This document shows, piece after piece, positions 1 through 5,600 of a stretch of 30,285 nt of DNA. The DNA comes from a virus, in the IMG/VR virus record IMGVR_UViG_3300010371_000090, positions 1 to 30,285 of that record. One strand, 5' to 3'. The position numbers and the translations under genes are program-made. The notes under the pieces are model-generated. The model saw only the letters and a program-made list of their open reading frames with translations. It did not search any database and was not told the DNA's origin. Every line of letters starts with the position of its first letter. Position 1 is the stretch's first letter.

Positions 1-227
1 ACTTCGGGCTTGGCGGCAAGGCGAAATGTAGCCATCAGCTTTTCGGCGCCAGCCTTGTACAGACTTTTCGACTTTGTGCCGGGAATCGTCCCGTAATGCG
101 TGCCGTCTTTCATGACCTCAAGCATCACGTCCTGCATCAAATTGACGTGCGAGCGCACATCAGCCGCCGTTAGCGAGCGGGAGCCGTAGGCATCTACCGC
201 TGGCTGGAATTGCACTACCTGGTTCAT
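1..227 (-). CDS. conserved phage early protein, 3' part beyond window
   Basis: First 75 codons of a gene that runs off the left edge. The start is ATG at 227, preceded by GAGGAAT about 7 nt upstream; the next gene has the same ribosome-site sequence. The visible part contains a block reading roughly DG-x-HYG-x-IPG-x-K-x-x-LYKAGAEKLM, then TFRL. From memory this 'MKDGTHYG..PG...L.KAGAEKL' block belongs to a conserved protein of phages and integrative elements, often found near recombination genes, whose biochemical role I do not know. It is the most distal visible gene of the leftward operon, separated from its neighbour by 44 nt, unlike the overlapping genes upstream. Confidence 0.8.
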   Translation of the reverse strand, partial: MNQVVQFQPAVDAYGSRSLTAADVRSHVNLMQDVMLEVMKDGTHYGTIPGTKSKSLYKAGAEKLMATFRLAAKPE

Positions 228-271
228 CACGATTCCTCGCCGGAGTGCGCCGGCTCGCTATTGGAAAGGGG

Positions 272-529
272 TTAGGTCGTTTTGTTTCCGATGTGCGCTT
301 CACACTCGCGCCTCAGCCGAGATGTGTCGTGGTGCATCGTGAACGCGAGAAGAATTTTTAGTGCGTCGCGATCCATTCCGAGGCTGAATACCGGATCGTG
401 TTGGCTGATAAGCAGCCGGCAACATTCGCGCGCGCGAGCCAGTTCGAGCCGCGCAGAAGCGTTCTCGCGCTCAGCTGTCCAGCGCCGAACCTCATCCGTA
501 TTGCTCGGGTACATTCCAAACTCATTCAT
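272..529 (-). CDS. small hypothetical phage protein (85 aa)
   Basis: No family recognised. The protein is charged, with an Arg/Glu-rich helical first half (VRRWTAERENASARLELARARE) and a C-terminal part with HHDTSRLRRECEAH. No membrane segment or signal peptide is visible. ATG at 529 overlaps the stop of the upstream gene by 4 nt (ATGA) and has a GAGGAAT ribosome site, so translation is probably coupled. It belongs to the leftward early operon. Confidence 0.7.
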   Translation of the reverse strand: MNEFGMYPSNTDEVRRWTAERENASARLELARARECCRLLISQHDPVFSLGMDRDALKILLAFTMHHDTSRLRRECEAHIGNKTT

Positions 530-795
530 TTCGATTCCTCGCCAGCCTCAGCCGGCACAGTGGGAAGTGGTGCCGGTACGGTGACCGGTATCTTGTTCGG
601 CTTGCCATGCAGAGCCAGCAGCACGGGACGTCCATCGACCAAGCGCACCTTGGGTGGCGCCGCGCCAGCGTTCTCGCGATCCCGCATGTCGGCAGAATGG
701 CGAAGGCTGTAGCGGGCCATGCGCTCGGCAGCTGACGGCTGGTGACACTGCGCCCAGCGATCGCGCGGGAAGAAAATGGCGGAGAGAATGTTCAT
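526..795 (-). CDS. small hypothetical phage protein (89 aa)
   Basis: No family recognised. I chose the internal ATG at 795 because it has a good ribosome site (CGGAGG about 5 nt upstream) and overlaps the upstream stop as ATGA. The open frame extends further back to 975, but that part would overlap the upstream gene. The protein starts MNILSAIFFPRDRW and has a basic middle (ERMARYSLRHSADMRDREN). The C-terminal half contains PPKVRLVDGRPVLLALHGKP and a Pro-rich tail. The weak N-terminal hydrophobic run is too short to call a membrane segment. Confidence 0.65.
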   Translation of the reverse strand: MNILSAIFFPRDRWAQCHQPSAAERMARYSLRHSADMRDRENAGAAPPKVRLVDGRPVLLALHGKPNKIPVTVPAPLPTVPAEAGEESK

Positions 796-1034
796 GCGAC
801 CTCCGGTGAAAAGGTGCTGACCGCCGCACGCCCAGGGGGAGTGGCTACCGGCGGGAGGACCGGCGCGGAATCCAGCGTTGAAAGTGGTTTGCCGGCAGCG
901 AATGGAATGGCGCGAACGACAGGGGTACGAGCCTCTCGTGCGGATGTGGCAGCCTGTTTCGTTGCGAGCATGCATTCGATCTCGCGCATCAGGTCGTCAA
1001 GCGGAAGGCTCGCGAAGGCGATAAGGTCGGTCAC
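792..1034 (-). CDS. small hypothetical phage protein, GTG start (80 aa)
   Basis: No family recognised. The open frame could begin at ATG 1103, but that would overlap the upstream gene by 73 nt. GTG at 1034 has GAGG 8 nt upstream and overlaps the upstream TGA as GTGA, matching the coupling pattern of the whole operon, so I take it as the start. The N-terminal half is an acidic helix (TDLIAFASLPLDDLMREIE), followed by an Ala/Pro/Val-rich tail of low complexity. Its stop overlaps the next ATG (ATGA at 792-795). Confidence 0.65.
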   Translation of the reverse strand: MTDLIAFASLPLDDLMREIECMLATKQAATSAREARTPVVRAIPFAAGKPLSTLDSAPVLPPVATPPGRAAVSTFSPEVA

Positions 1035-1300
1035 AGGCAATGCCTCAAGCTGTGGCTCATGGCCGTCATGCCGCAACGCGAGCACGTCGCGCTCCATGTG
1101 CATCCGTCATCGGACTCGTAGGGTGTGCCATTCCAATCGTGCTCGCATGGGCCGCCGGTGCCGCAGGCGCAGTAGCAGGCAGAATCATCACGCAAACTGC
1201 ATTCAGCGATTTCCCATCCATCGGCGCGCATCTTCGCCTCCCATGCGCGGCGTTGTGCGTTGCGTTCTGCGCGCAATGCCTCGAAGTCGTGGTCGGTCAT
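1031..1300 (-). CDS. small Cys-rich, probable zinc-binding phage protein (89 aa)
   Basis: The N-terminal third is a charged helix (TDHDFEALRAERNAQRRAWEAKMRADGW). The rest is rich in Cys and His, with a CYCACGTGGPCEHDW stretch and a later CTWSATCSRCGMTAMSH stretch, consistent with one or two structural zinc sites. The 'DGCTWSATCSRCGMTAMSHSL' type of ending recurs in small accessory proteins of temperate phages. I infer zinc binding from Cys spacing only; no function is known to me. ATGA overlap with the upstream gene supports the start at 1300. Confidence 0.75.
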   Translation of the reverse strand: MTDHDFEALRAERNAQRRAWEAKMRADGWEIAECSLRDDSACYCACGTGGPCEHDWNGTPYESDDGCTWSATCSRCGMTAMSHSLRHCL

Positions 1301-1587
1301 GACTTGGCCTCGCGGGCGGAGAGCATGGCATCGGCAACGCGATATGCGTCAGTAGCTATGCCATCTGGCCACTTCTCGTCGGGCGCATATTCGTTTTCGC
1401 GCCATCCGATGAACAACTCTCTGTACGCCGCGCCGATCACTTTCCCGGCCAAGTAGTCGCGCAGGGTCATGCCGCCGACATAGAAGTCGTTATTCCCGAA
1501 CTGGTACGGCACGGCATCACCGGTATCGCGGTTTACAGACACCTTGGCTGGAAACGCCGGCCCACCATTTTTGATCTGCTCGCTCAT
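1297..1587 (-). CDS. conserved small phage protein, NGGPAFP...GMTLRDY type (96 aa)
   Basis: The sequence carries the NGGPAFP block near the N-terminus, GMTLRDYLAGKVIGAAYRE in the middle, and a C-terminal DAYRVADAMLSARE helix. This combination is common in proteins of unknown function from early or accessory regions of temperate phages of Gram-negative bacteria. I place the start at ATG 1587, which overlaps the upstream stop (1584-1587), rather than at the farther in-frame start at 1647. It is probably soluble and cytoplasmic. Function unknown. Confidence 0.85.
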   Translation of the reverse strand: MSEQIKNGGPAFPAKVSVNRDTGDAVPYQFGNNDFYVGGMTLRDYLAGKVIGAAYRELFIGWRENEYAPDEKWPDGIATDAYRVADAMLSAREAKS

Positions 1588-1925
1588 TTGCCTTCCCTCC
1601 ACGCATCCACAGGCGCCGGCTTGCACCGATCCGGCGTCTGCGCCCACGCCTTGAAGTCAGCGCGAACGGAGTCGATCAGGTCGTCATACCGATCGCACAG
1701 GATGTCGTCGCGCTCGCTCTTGTCCTTGCGCGGCAGCCCGCGATCCATGATCAGCGAGAGCAGGCCCGCGACCGATGACGGGCACGGACGGCCGCTCAGC
1801 CAGTTGTCGAAGCAGTCCGGCTCGGCGACCATTTCGTCGATGATCGAATCATCGTCGGCGGAGTAGGCCGGGTCGTCGGCGACGGGCGATTGCAGCCAGA
1901 GGTCGTGGGCAGACAGGGCGCTCAT
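1584..1925 (-). CDS. hypothetical acidic phage protein (113 aa)
   Basis: No family recognised. The N-terminal half is very acidic (DDPAYSADDDSIIDEMVAE), followed by a CFDNWLSGRPCPSS segment. The C-terminal half, DDILCDRYDDLIDSVRADFKAWAQTPDRCKP, is probably helical. ATG at 1925 gives ATGA overlap with the upstream gene; the frame is open much further upstream, but those codons lie antisense to or inside other genes. No membrane segment. Confidence 0.7.
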   Translation of the reverse strand: MSALSAHDLWLQSPVADDPAYSADDDSIIDEMVAEPDCFDNWLSGRPCPSSVAGLLSLIMDRGLPRKDKSERDDILCDRYDDLIDSVRADFKAWAQTPDRCKPAPVDAWREGK

Positions 1926-2095
1926 GGGATGCGCTCCATTTCTTCGATCGTGTAGCCGCGTTTCTCGAAGTTTTCCCATGTGCCGTAGGGCATATGGGCG
2001 GCGTCTTTCAGCAGCTTCTTGATCGCCTGCTCGCGCGTGTTCGACGCGAGCCAGAAACACAGCGTGCCGCCCGGAGTGCACGGTACGAATTTCAT
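1922..2095 (-). CDS. small hypothetical phage protein (57 aa)
   Basis: ATG at 2095 overlaps the upstream stop as ATGA. The protein starts MKFVPCTPGGTLCFWLASNTREQAIKKLLKDAAHM and continues with PYGTWENFEKRGYTIEEME. The pattern 'W-x-NF-x-KRGY-x-IEE' recurs in tiny phage proteins of unknown function. Two Cys residues are present, with no clear zinc site. The longer in-frame extension up to 2416 is Arg-rich shadow sequence, and I reject it. Confidence 0.7.
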   Translation of the reverse strand: MKFVPCTPGGTLCFWLASNTREQAIKKLLKDAAHMPYGTWENFEKRGYTIEEMERIP

Positions 2096-2376
2096 GCGAT
2101 CCACTCCCACAGCTTCGGCAGCCACGCGACGAACTTGATCGCGCCATACGTGCAGCCACCGGAGAACGCCAGCATCCCGATCCACGCCAGCCAGAACTTG
2201 ACCGGCGGCAGCGAGTCGTCGCCGCGCTCCCACGTCGGCCGGTGATCCAGACTGGCGATGTAGTCCAGCTGATCCCGGACGCGCTGGGGGACGTTGCGAC
2301 GGGCAAACGCGGCAGACTCGGCGGCATGCTCGCGGGCTTGCTGCAATTCGCGGCACAGAAGGGCGTGGCGATTCAT
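2092..2376 (-). CDS. small single-pass membrane protein (94 aa)
   Basis: ATG at 2376 overlaps the upstream stop by 4 nt. The first 50 residues are a charged helix (LCRELQQAREHAAESAAFARRNVPQRVRDQLDYIASLDHR). A hydrophobic stretch, FWLAWIGMLAFSGGCTYGAIKFVAWL, near residues 62-88 is long enough for one membrane span, leaving a very short C-terminal tail. This predicts a tail-anchored inner-membrane protein with its coil in the cytoplasm. Role unknown; early membrane proteins of phages sometimes act in host takeover or exclusion, but nothing here shows that. Confidence 0.7.
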   Translation of the reverse strand: MNRHALLCRELQQAREHAAESAAFARRNVPQRVRDQLDYIASLDHRPTWERGDDSLPPVKFWLAWIGMLAFSGGCTYGAIKFVAWLPKLWEWIA

Positions 2377-2573
2377 GCCGCCACCCCCGCATCGACCTGC
2401 GCCGCTTCCGCTGCACTCAGCAGCTCGGCGGCGAGTTGAGCGGCTTCTTCGCGGGATAGGCTGATCGCCGCGTCGCCGCTCTCGATCCTGATCGCCTGCC
2501 ACGATTCGGCATGGACGCTGCCGCGTCGAACCCTGATGGGCGTGTCGAAGGTGCTTGTGAAGATGCTTGCCAT
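2373..2573 (-). CDS. first gene of the leftward early operon (66 aa, unknown)
   Basis: ATG at 2573 has a good ribosome site (GGGAGA, 7 nt upstream) and is the first start after the left operator cluster, so it is probably the promoter-proximal gene of the leftward transcript. The sequence contains FDTPIRVRRGSVHAESWQAIRIESGDAAISLSREEAAQLAAELLSAAEAA: a beta-rich first half and an Ala/Glu-rich helix at the end. It shows none of the Arg-rich N-terminal motif of lambda N-type antiterminators. Function unknown. Confidence 0.75.
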   Translation of the reverse strand: MASIFTSTFDTPIRVRRGSVHAESWQAIRIESGDAAISLSREEAAQLAAELLSAAEAAQVDAGVAA

Positions 2574-2605
2574 GTTTCGTTCTCCCGGTTGGCTGATGCG
2601 TCGAA

Positions 2606-2667
2606 CTTGCAGCAAGTGTAAGACTAGTCTTGCAGCAAATGCAAGGATGTATTGCAGCAAACGCAAG
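2606..2667. promoter_or_regulatory. left operator cluster: three 17-bp repressor-site candidates
   Basis: Three imperfect inverted repeats lie at 2606-2622 (CTTGCAGCAAGTGTAAG), 2629-2645 (CTTGCAGCAAATGCAAG) and 2651-2667 (ATTGCAGCAAACGCAAG), 22-23 bp apart, about two helical turns. Read on the minus strand they match the right-hand sites, with consensus CTTGCATTTGCTGCAAG. They lie between the repressor gene and the first leftward gene, where a lambda OL equivalent would sit. An AGACTAGTCT palindrome (2621-2630) fills the gap between the first two. No clear -35/-10 pair could be assigned. Confidence 0.85.
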
Positions 2668-2692
2668 GAGATTTAATTGCCGTTCAGAAAAG

Positions 2693-3016
2693 TTAGCCTC
2701 GTCTCGGCGCGAGCGCGGCTTGAGCTATCTCACGATCACGCTCAGCCGCTTCTCGAAAGTCACGCAATAAGGCGCGTTCCTTTTCGTTCTGCGCAACATC
2801 TTCGAGGTCAAGTAAGGCGGCGACAGCTGCGCCTGTAGCCTGGTTTAATTCTCTTAGCATGGTCACGGTTACGTCCCCTGTCACGTTGTTCAACAATCGG
2901 GACACCTTCGCCTCTGACCATCCTGTTGCTCTTGCGAGATCAGCTGGGATCATGCCTATGGCGTCCATCTGCAAGCGCAGATTCTTCAGTGAAATCTTGG
3001 GATCTTCTCGTTTCAT
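2693..3016 (-). CDS. short HTH repressor of the lysogeny switch (CI-like)
   Basis: The protein has about 107 residues with a helix-turn-helix region MIPADLARATGWSEAKVSRLLNN, followed by GDVTVTMLRELNQATGAAVAALLDL, the usual layout of XRE/Cro-CI type DNA-binding domains. It then ends in a charged helix (EKERALLRDFREAAERDREIAQ). It lacks the S24 autopeptidase domain of lambda CI, so RecA-stimulated self-cleavage is not expected and induction must differ. It sits on the minus strand between two operator clusters, divergent from the cro-like gene. I took ATG 3016 (AAAGG 9 nt upstream); an in-frame ATG at 3052 would add 12 residues. Confidence 0.85.
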   Translation of the reverse strand: MKREDPKISLKNLRLQMDAIGMIPADLARATGWSEAKVSRLLNNVTGDVTVTMLRELNQATGAAVAALLDLEDVAQNEKERALLRDFREAAERDREIAQAALAPRRG

Positions 3017-3079
3017 GGCGTGAGACCTTTGTTGGAGCAAGTCTTCTGCCATGTCGCCATCCGGGACGCTACTACCGTA

Positions 3080-3129
3080 CTTACATTCAGTGCAAGATGA
3101 CTCTTGCGTAGCCTTGCATTTGGTGCAAG
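3080..3129. promoter_or_regulatory. right operator cluster between repressor and cro-like gene
   Basis: Two good 17-bp sites lie at 3080-3096 (CTTACATTCAGTGCAAG) and 3113-3129 (CTTGCATTTGGTGCAAG), with an extra CTTGC half-site at 3103-3107. They match the left cluster read on the opposite strand. The last site ends 3 nt before the cro-like ATG at 3133, so a bound repressor would cover the transcription or translation start. The region must hold both the rightward early promoter and the repressor promoter, but I could not assign hexamers with confidence. Confidence 0.8.
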
Positions 3130-3132
3130 ACT

Positions 3133-3345
3133 ATGCTCATGCAAACCTTCTCCGATTTCTGCGAATGGATGAAATCCCAGCGCCGGGCAGCTGATGCGCT
3201 GGGCATTTCCGAGTCCACGGTAAGCCGCATGGCGAACGGCAAGATGCCGATTACGCCCGAGATCGCGGAGCGCGTCGAAGACGTCTCCCACGGTCTGTTC
3301 AAGAAAGAACGGGTGCTCTGGCCCGACAAGAGCGAGGCCGCCTAA
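3133..3345 (+). CDS. Cro / YdaS-like HTH regulator (70 aa)
   Basis: A small DNA-binding protein with the helix-turn-helix RRAADALGISESTVSRMANGK, then MPITPEIAERVEDVSHGLFKKERVLWPD. This resembles the YdaS family of phage Cro-like regulators ('ADALGIS.STVSR...G...ITPE.A..IE...'). It is divergent from the repressor and is the first gene of the rightward early operon. It has two candidate starts, ATG 3133 and ATG 3139, and neither has a visible ribosome site, so the message may be leaderless or nearly so. Expected role: repress the repressor promoter and damp early transcription after the lytic decision (inference from position). Confidence 0.85.
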   Translation: MLMQTFSDFCEWMKSQRRAADALGISESTVSRMANGKMPITPEIAERVEDVSHGLFKKERVLWPDKSEAA

Positions 3346-3381
3346 CCCATGAATGCATCGAGTTTTCATGGGATTTTTTTT
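3346..3381 (+). terminator. Rho-independent terminator after the cro-like gene
   Basis: A perfect 8-bp stem, CCCATGAA (3346-3353) pairing with TTCATGGG (3365-3372), encloses an 11-nt loop and is followed by A and eight T (3374-3381). It starts directly after the cro-like stop codon. It would stop much of the rightward early transcript before the replication genes, in the position of lambda tR1. Confidence 0.9.
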
Positions 3382-3416
3382 CGCACGAAGCCGACCTTCA
3401 ACCAAAGGCAATTCCC

Positions 3417-3833
3417 GTGAGCGCCATTGCTGGTCAACTTGAACTTCGTGTCCGCAGGCCATTGAAGCCTATACCGGATGCCGATTACGCGAAGCTTCGC
3501 AGCGAGGCGGAAGCGGTCAAATATGCCTGCGAAAACAGCGGCCTACTGGACAAGTCGATAGCTATCGAGGCCGACATTGATCCAGCCATTCTATCCAAGG
3601 CCAAGAGCGGCCAAGCGCGCCTGAATGACGAAAAGCTCAACGCGCTGATGGATGCGACAGGCATCGAGGCTCCGATGTTTTCCATGGTTCTGCGGCGCGG
3701 TTACGACCCGCGCAGCCTGCGCAGGCTCGAAACCGAAACCGAACGTCAATTGCGCGAGGCACGGGAACAGCTTGACGCCGAGCGATTGAAGGTGCGCGTC
3801 CTGACCGCTGCATTGCGCGGGGAATCCGCATGA
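3417..3833 (+). CDS. phage transcriptional regulator with HTH and C-terminal coil (CII-position, 138 aa)
   Basis: GTG at 3417 has AAAGG 8 nt upstream. The region VKYACENSGLLDKSIAIEADIDPAILSKAKSGQARLNDEKLNALMDATG looks like a Cro/CI-type helix-turn-helix domain. It is followed by MFSMVLRRGYDPRSLRRLETETERQLREAREQLDAERLKVRVL, an extended coil. Proteins of this type ('SGQ..L....L..LMD.TG...RRGYDP.SLR..E.E.E') sit in the CII position of many phages of Burkholderia and relatives, so it is probably a DNA-binding early regulator. Whether it activates like CII is not shown. The last codons overlap the next ATG. Confidence 0.75.
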   Translation: MSAIAGQLELRVRRPLKPIPDADYAKLRSEAEAVKYACENSGLLDKSIAIEADIDPAILSKAKSGQARLNDEKLNALMDATGIEAPMFSMVLRRGYDPRSLRRLETETERQLREAREQLDAERLKVRVLTAALRGESA

Positions 3834-4033
3834 CCGAGCGCCAGCCACACATCGACTTCCGCGCCATGAACACCGTGGCGCCCGACTCGCTGGACTTCAC
3901 CATCCAGCCCGACGACAGCCTGGTCGCCTACATCGCCGACCGGCTGCCCAACGCCAAGGCGCGCAAAGACCTGCAATCGCAGCTCGACGACAACGAGCAC
4001 CAGATTCTTCGCTGGGTGGAGGCGATGTCATGA
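3830..4033 (+). CDS. small hypothetical phage protein (67 aa)
   Basis: ATGA overlap with the upstream regulator supports the start. The sequence has an acidic, polar N-terminal half (NTVAPDSLDFTIQPDDSLVAYIADRLPNAKARKDLQ) and a C-terminal helix (SQLDDNEHQILRWVEAM). No known domain, membrane segment or Cys is seen. Its stop overlaps the next gene as ATGA, so it is part of a tightly coupled early block. Confidence 0.7.
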   Translation: MTERQPHIDFRAMNTVAPDSLDFTIQPDDSLVAYIADRLPNAKARKDLQSQLDDNEHQILRWVEAMS

Positions 4034-4206
4034 CACTCGCCAAGCGCCGATTGATCGCTGCCGGCACCACGCTGGCCTGTTGCGCAACCTTTTTCTGGCT
4101 CTCCGGACTGCCGTGGGTACGCAGCCCCGGCATGGCGTTCTACTGGTTCTGCGCCTGCGTGTGCGCCGTCATCGTGGCGTTTGTCGGCGTGGGGAGCAGG
4201 CGATGA
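4030..4206 (+). CDS. tiny two-TM membrane protein (58 aa)
   Basis: A 58-codon gene fixed by ATGA overlaps at both ends (4030-4033 and 4203-4206). It begins MTLAKRRLIAAGTTLACCATFFWLSG, a positively charged start followed by a membrane span. After a short WVRSPG turn comes a second span (MAFYWFCACVCAVIVAFVGVG) ending in SRR. Two spans with both ends cytoplasmic by the positive-inside rule are predicted. The five Cys residues are unusual for its size. It could be an early membrane-acting protein; no family recognised. Confidence 0.7.
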   Translation: MTLAKRRLIAAGTTLACCATFFWLSGLPWVRSPGMAFYWFCACVCAVIVAFVGVGSRR

Positions 4207-4340
4207 ACGATGTGATCGCGTGGGTGGTTTACGACCGCGAAACCCGCGAACTAGTGATCGTCTGCAAGAGCCGGGCAGAGGCCCGGAAGCTCGCGGCGGA
4301 GTGCGATGGGGAAGTGGCTGTGGTGCGGAGGGCGCGGTAA
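4203..4340 (+). CDS. tiny hypothetical protein (45 aa)
   Basis: Starts at ATG 4203, overlapping the upstream TGA, and ends at TAA 4338-4340, whose last base is the A of the next ATG. The sequence MNDVIAWVVYDRETRELVI then VCKSRAEARKLAAECDG then EVAVVRRAR suggests a small beta-alpha-beta fold. No family recognised. The longer frame starting at 4080 is shadow sequence inside the previous gene. Confidence 0.65.
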   Translation: MNDVIAWVVYDRETRELVIVCKSRAEARKLAAECDGEVAVVRRAR

Positions 4341-4696
4341 TGGACGGTCAGACCGCCTTCGACTTCGCCGCCGCACGCGCTGCCGGTGACCGTGGCATGC
4401 GGATCGCCATCGAACGCGCCGAGCTCCTGGACGACACGTTCCCGGCTCGCGCCGAGGCGTTCATCTACGCCTACGCCCGCACGCACTTCGAGTTCACCAG
4501 CGAACAATGCACGGCCGCCGCTGAGCGCGAGGGCATCGTTCCGCTATCCGATGGCAGGGCATGGGGCGCGCCGATCAAGCGCGCCGTGTCCAAGGGCGTC
4601 ATGGAGGCCACAGACCGCACAGCGCCCAGGCTCAAGGGTCACGGGTCGCCGGCTGTGGTTTGGGCGTCACGGGTTTTCGATGGGGGTGGGGAGTGA
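4340..4696 (+). CDS. conserved protein upstream of phage replication initiators (118 aa)
   Basis: ATG 4340 shares its A with the upstream TAA. The protein begins MDGQTAFDFAAARAAGDRGM, then a long helix with DTFPARAEAFIYAYARTHFEFTSEQC, then DGRAWGAPIKRAVSKGVMEATD, and ends with RLKGHGSPAVVWAS. This order ('FTGE..T.AA......DDRAWG....RA...G.I...G......GHG.P..VW') is a recurrent small protein just before DnaT/O-like genes in many phages, probably a helical winged-helix type nucleic-acid-binding protein. I know no experimental function. Confidence 0.75.
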   Translation: MDGQTAFDFAAARAAGDRGMRIAIERAELLDDTFPARAEAFIYAYARTHFEFTSEQCTAAAEREGIVPLSDGRAWGAPIKRAVSKGVMEATDRTAPRLKGHGSPAVVWASRVFDGGGE

Positions 4697-4881
4697 TTCA
4701 GCGATTCAAGGACTGGCGCCACGAGCGCTATATCGACCGTCTGGCGCGGCGCTGCGAACGCGCACGAACGTCTGGCGACCGTCTCAAGGCGAAGTTGTAC
4801 TGGGATCTGATGGTGGTCGCGATTCGCGGCCGGTCTGTCGCCCAGGTGCGGCGGATGGAACGTGCGCAAGGGCTTGGGTGA
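4693..4881 (+). CDS. small basic hypothetical protein, GTG start (62 aa)
   Basis: GTG at 4693 overlaps the upstream TGA (GTGA), and the preceding GGGGTGGGGA run could serve as ribosome site. The product is strongly basic: IQRFKDWRHERYIDRLARRCERARTSGDRLKAKLYWDLMVVAIRGRSVAQVRRMERAQ. It is probably all-helical and could bind nucleic acid (inference from charge only). Its stop (TGATG) overlaps the start of the initiator gene by one base. Confidence 0.65.
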   Translation: MIQRFKDWRHERYIDRLARRCERARTSGDRLKAKLYWDLMVVAIRGRSVAQVRRMERAQGLG

Positions 4882-5600
4882 TGGCTCGCATACGTTCGAT
4901 TAAGCCGGAGTTTCCCCAGTCCGAAAGCATGGGTCGCGTATCGCGCGATGCCCGCCTTTTGTTTGTGATGCTCTGGCCGATTTGTGATGACCACGGTAGG
5001 ACTCGCGCGGCCTCGCGAATGCTCGCGAGCCTTCTTTTCCCCTATGACGACGATGCTCCGGGCCTGATTGATGGATGGCTGGACGAGTTGGAGCGTGAAT
5101 CGTGCATTACGCGGTATGAGGCCAACGGATCGACGTTCCTGTTCATAAATAACTGGTTGATTCACCAGAAGATTGACAAGCCCAGCAAGCCTCAATTCCC
5201 CGAACCCTCGGAGACTCTCGCGAAGCCTCGCGAGGATTCGTGTTTGGAAGGGAAAGGAAGGGAAGGGAAAGGAGAGGAGGAGAGCGCCGTCGAAACGTCG
5301 CCGGCTGAACGCAAATCAGCCAAGCCATCGGAAGCGCTCGGCACCCGACTGGCAAAAGACTGGCAACCACACCCCGACGAACTGCGGTGGGCAACAGACG
5401 CGCGCCCCGACATCGACCTGAGCGTCGAAGTCGAATCGTTCCGGGATTACTGGATCGCCAAGCCGGGCAAGGACGGCCGCAAGTCGGACTGGCCGGCGAC
5501 ATGGCGAAACTGGATTCGCCGAGCCAATCCGTCACGCGGTCACGCACCCAAAAACACGACAGCGACCGAATCCGTCGCCGCATCCAGACCAATGCCATGA
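4881..5600 (+). CDS. phage replication initiator, DnaT-like C-terminal domain (O-like, 239 aa)
   Basis: The N-terminal part (residues 1-95, starting MARIRSIKPEFPQSESM and containing SRDARLLFVMLWPICDDHGRTRAASRMLASLLFPYDDDAP) is the DNA-binding N-domain common in phage replication proteins. A charged linker of EGKGREGKGEEE type follows (around residues 118-135). The C-terminal part, with KDWQPHPDELRWA, then DIDLSVEVESFRDYWIAKPGKDGRKSDWPATWRNWIRRA, matches the DnaT C-terminal (DnaT_2) DNA-binding pattern. It should bind the origin and load the helicase encoded next (5597). Six 10-bp iterons lie inside this gene, as in lambda O. ATG 4881 overlaps the upstream stop by one base. Confidence 0.88.
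   Translation: MARIRSIKPEFPQSESMGRVSRDARLLFVMLWPICDDHGRTRAASRMLASLLFPYDDDAPGLIDGWLDELERESCITRYEANGSTFLFINNWLIHQKIDKPSKPQFPEPSETLAKPREDSCLEGKGREGKGEEESAVETSPAERKSAKPSEALGTRLAKDWQPHPDELRWATDARPDIDLSVEVESFRDYWIAKPGKDGRKSDWPATWRNWIRRANPSRGHAPKNTTATESVAASRPMP
5001..5285. other. candidate replication origin: two clusters of 10-bp iterons plus purine tract
   Basis: CTCGCG occurs at 5002, 5012 and 5022, exactly 10 bp apart. A second cluster lies at 5207 (variant CTCGGA), 5217 and 5227, again 10 bp apart. Because 10 is not a multiple of 3, the copies fall in different codon frames, so the repetition is at DNA level and not an amino-acid repeat. A GGAAGGGAAAGG-type polypurine run follows at about 5246-5285. 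Iterons inside the initiator gene are the layout of lambda ori. Not proven to be an origin. Confidence 0.6.

Noticed and set aside
742-1302. 186-aa plus-strand open frame
   Set aside because: Arg/Ser-rich shadow of the leftward early genes, which are supported by ATGA/GTGA coupling and ribosome sites.
3103-3119. Third right-hand operator
   Set aside because: Only the CTTGC half is present; the other half does not match GCAAG at the right distance, so I list it as a half-site only.
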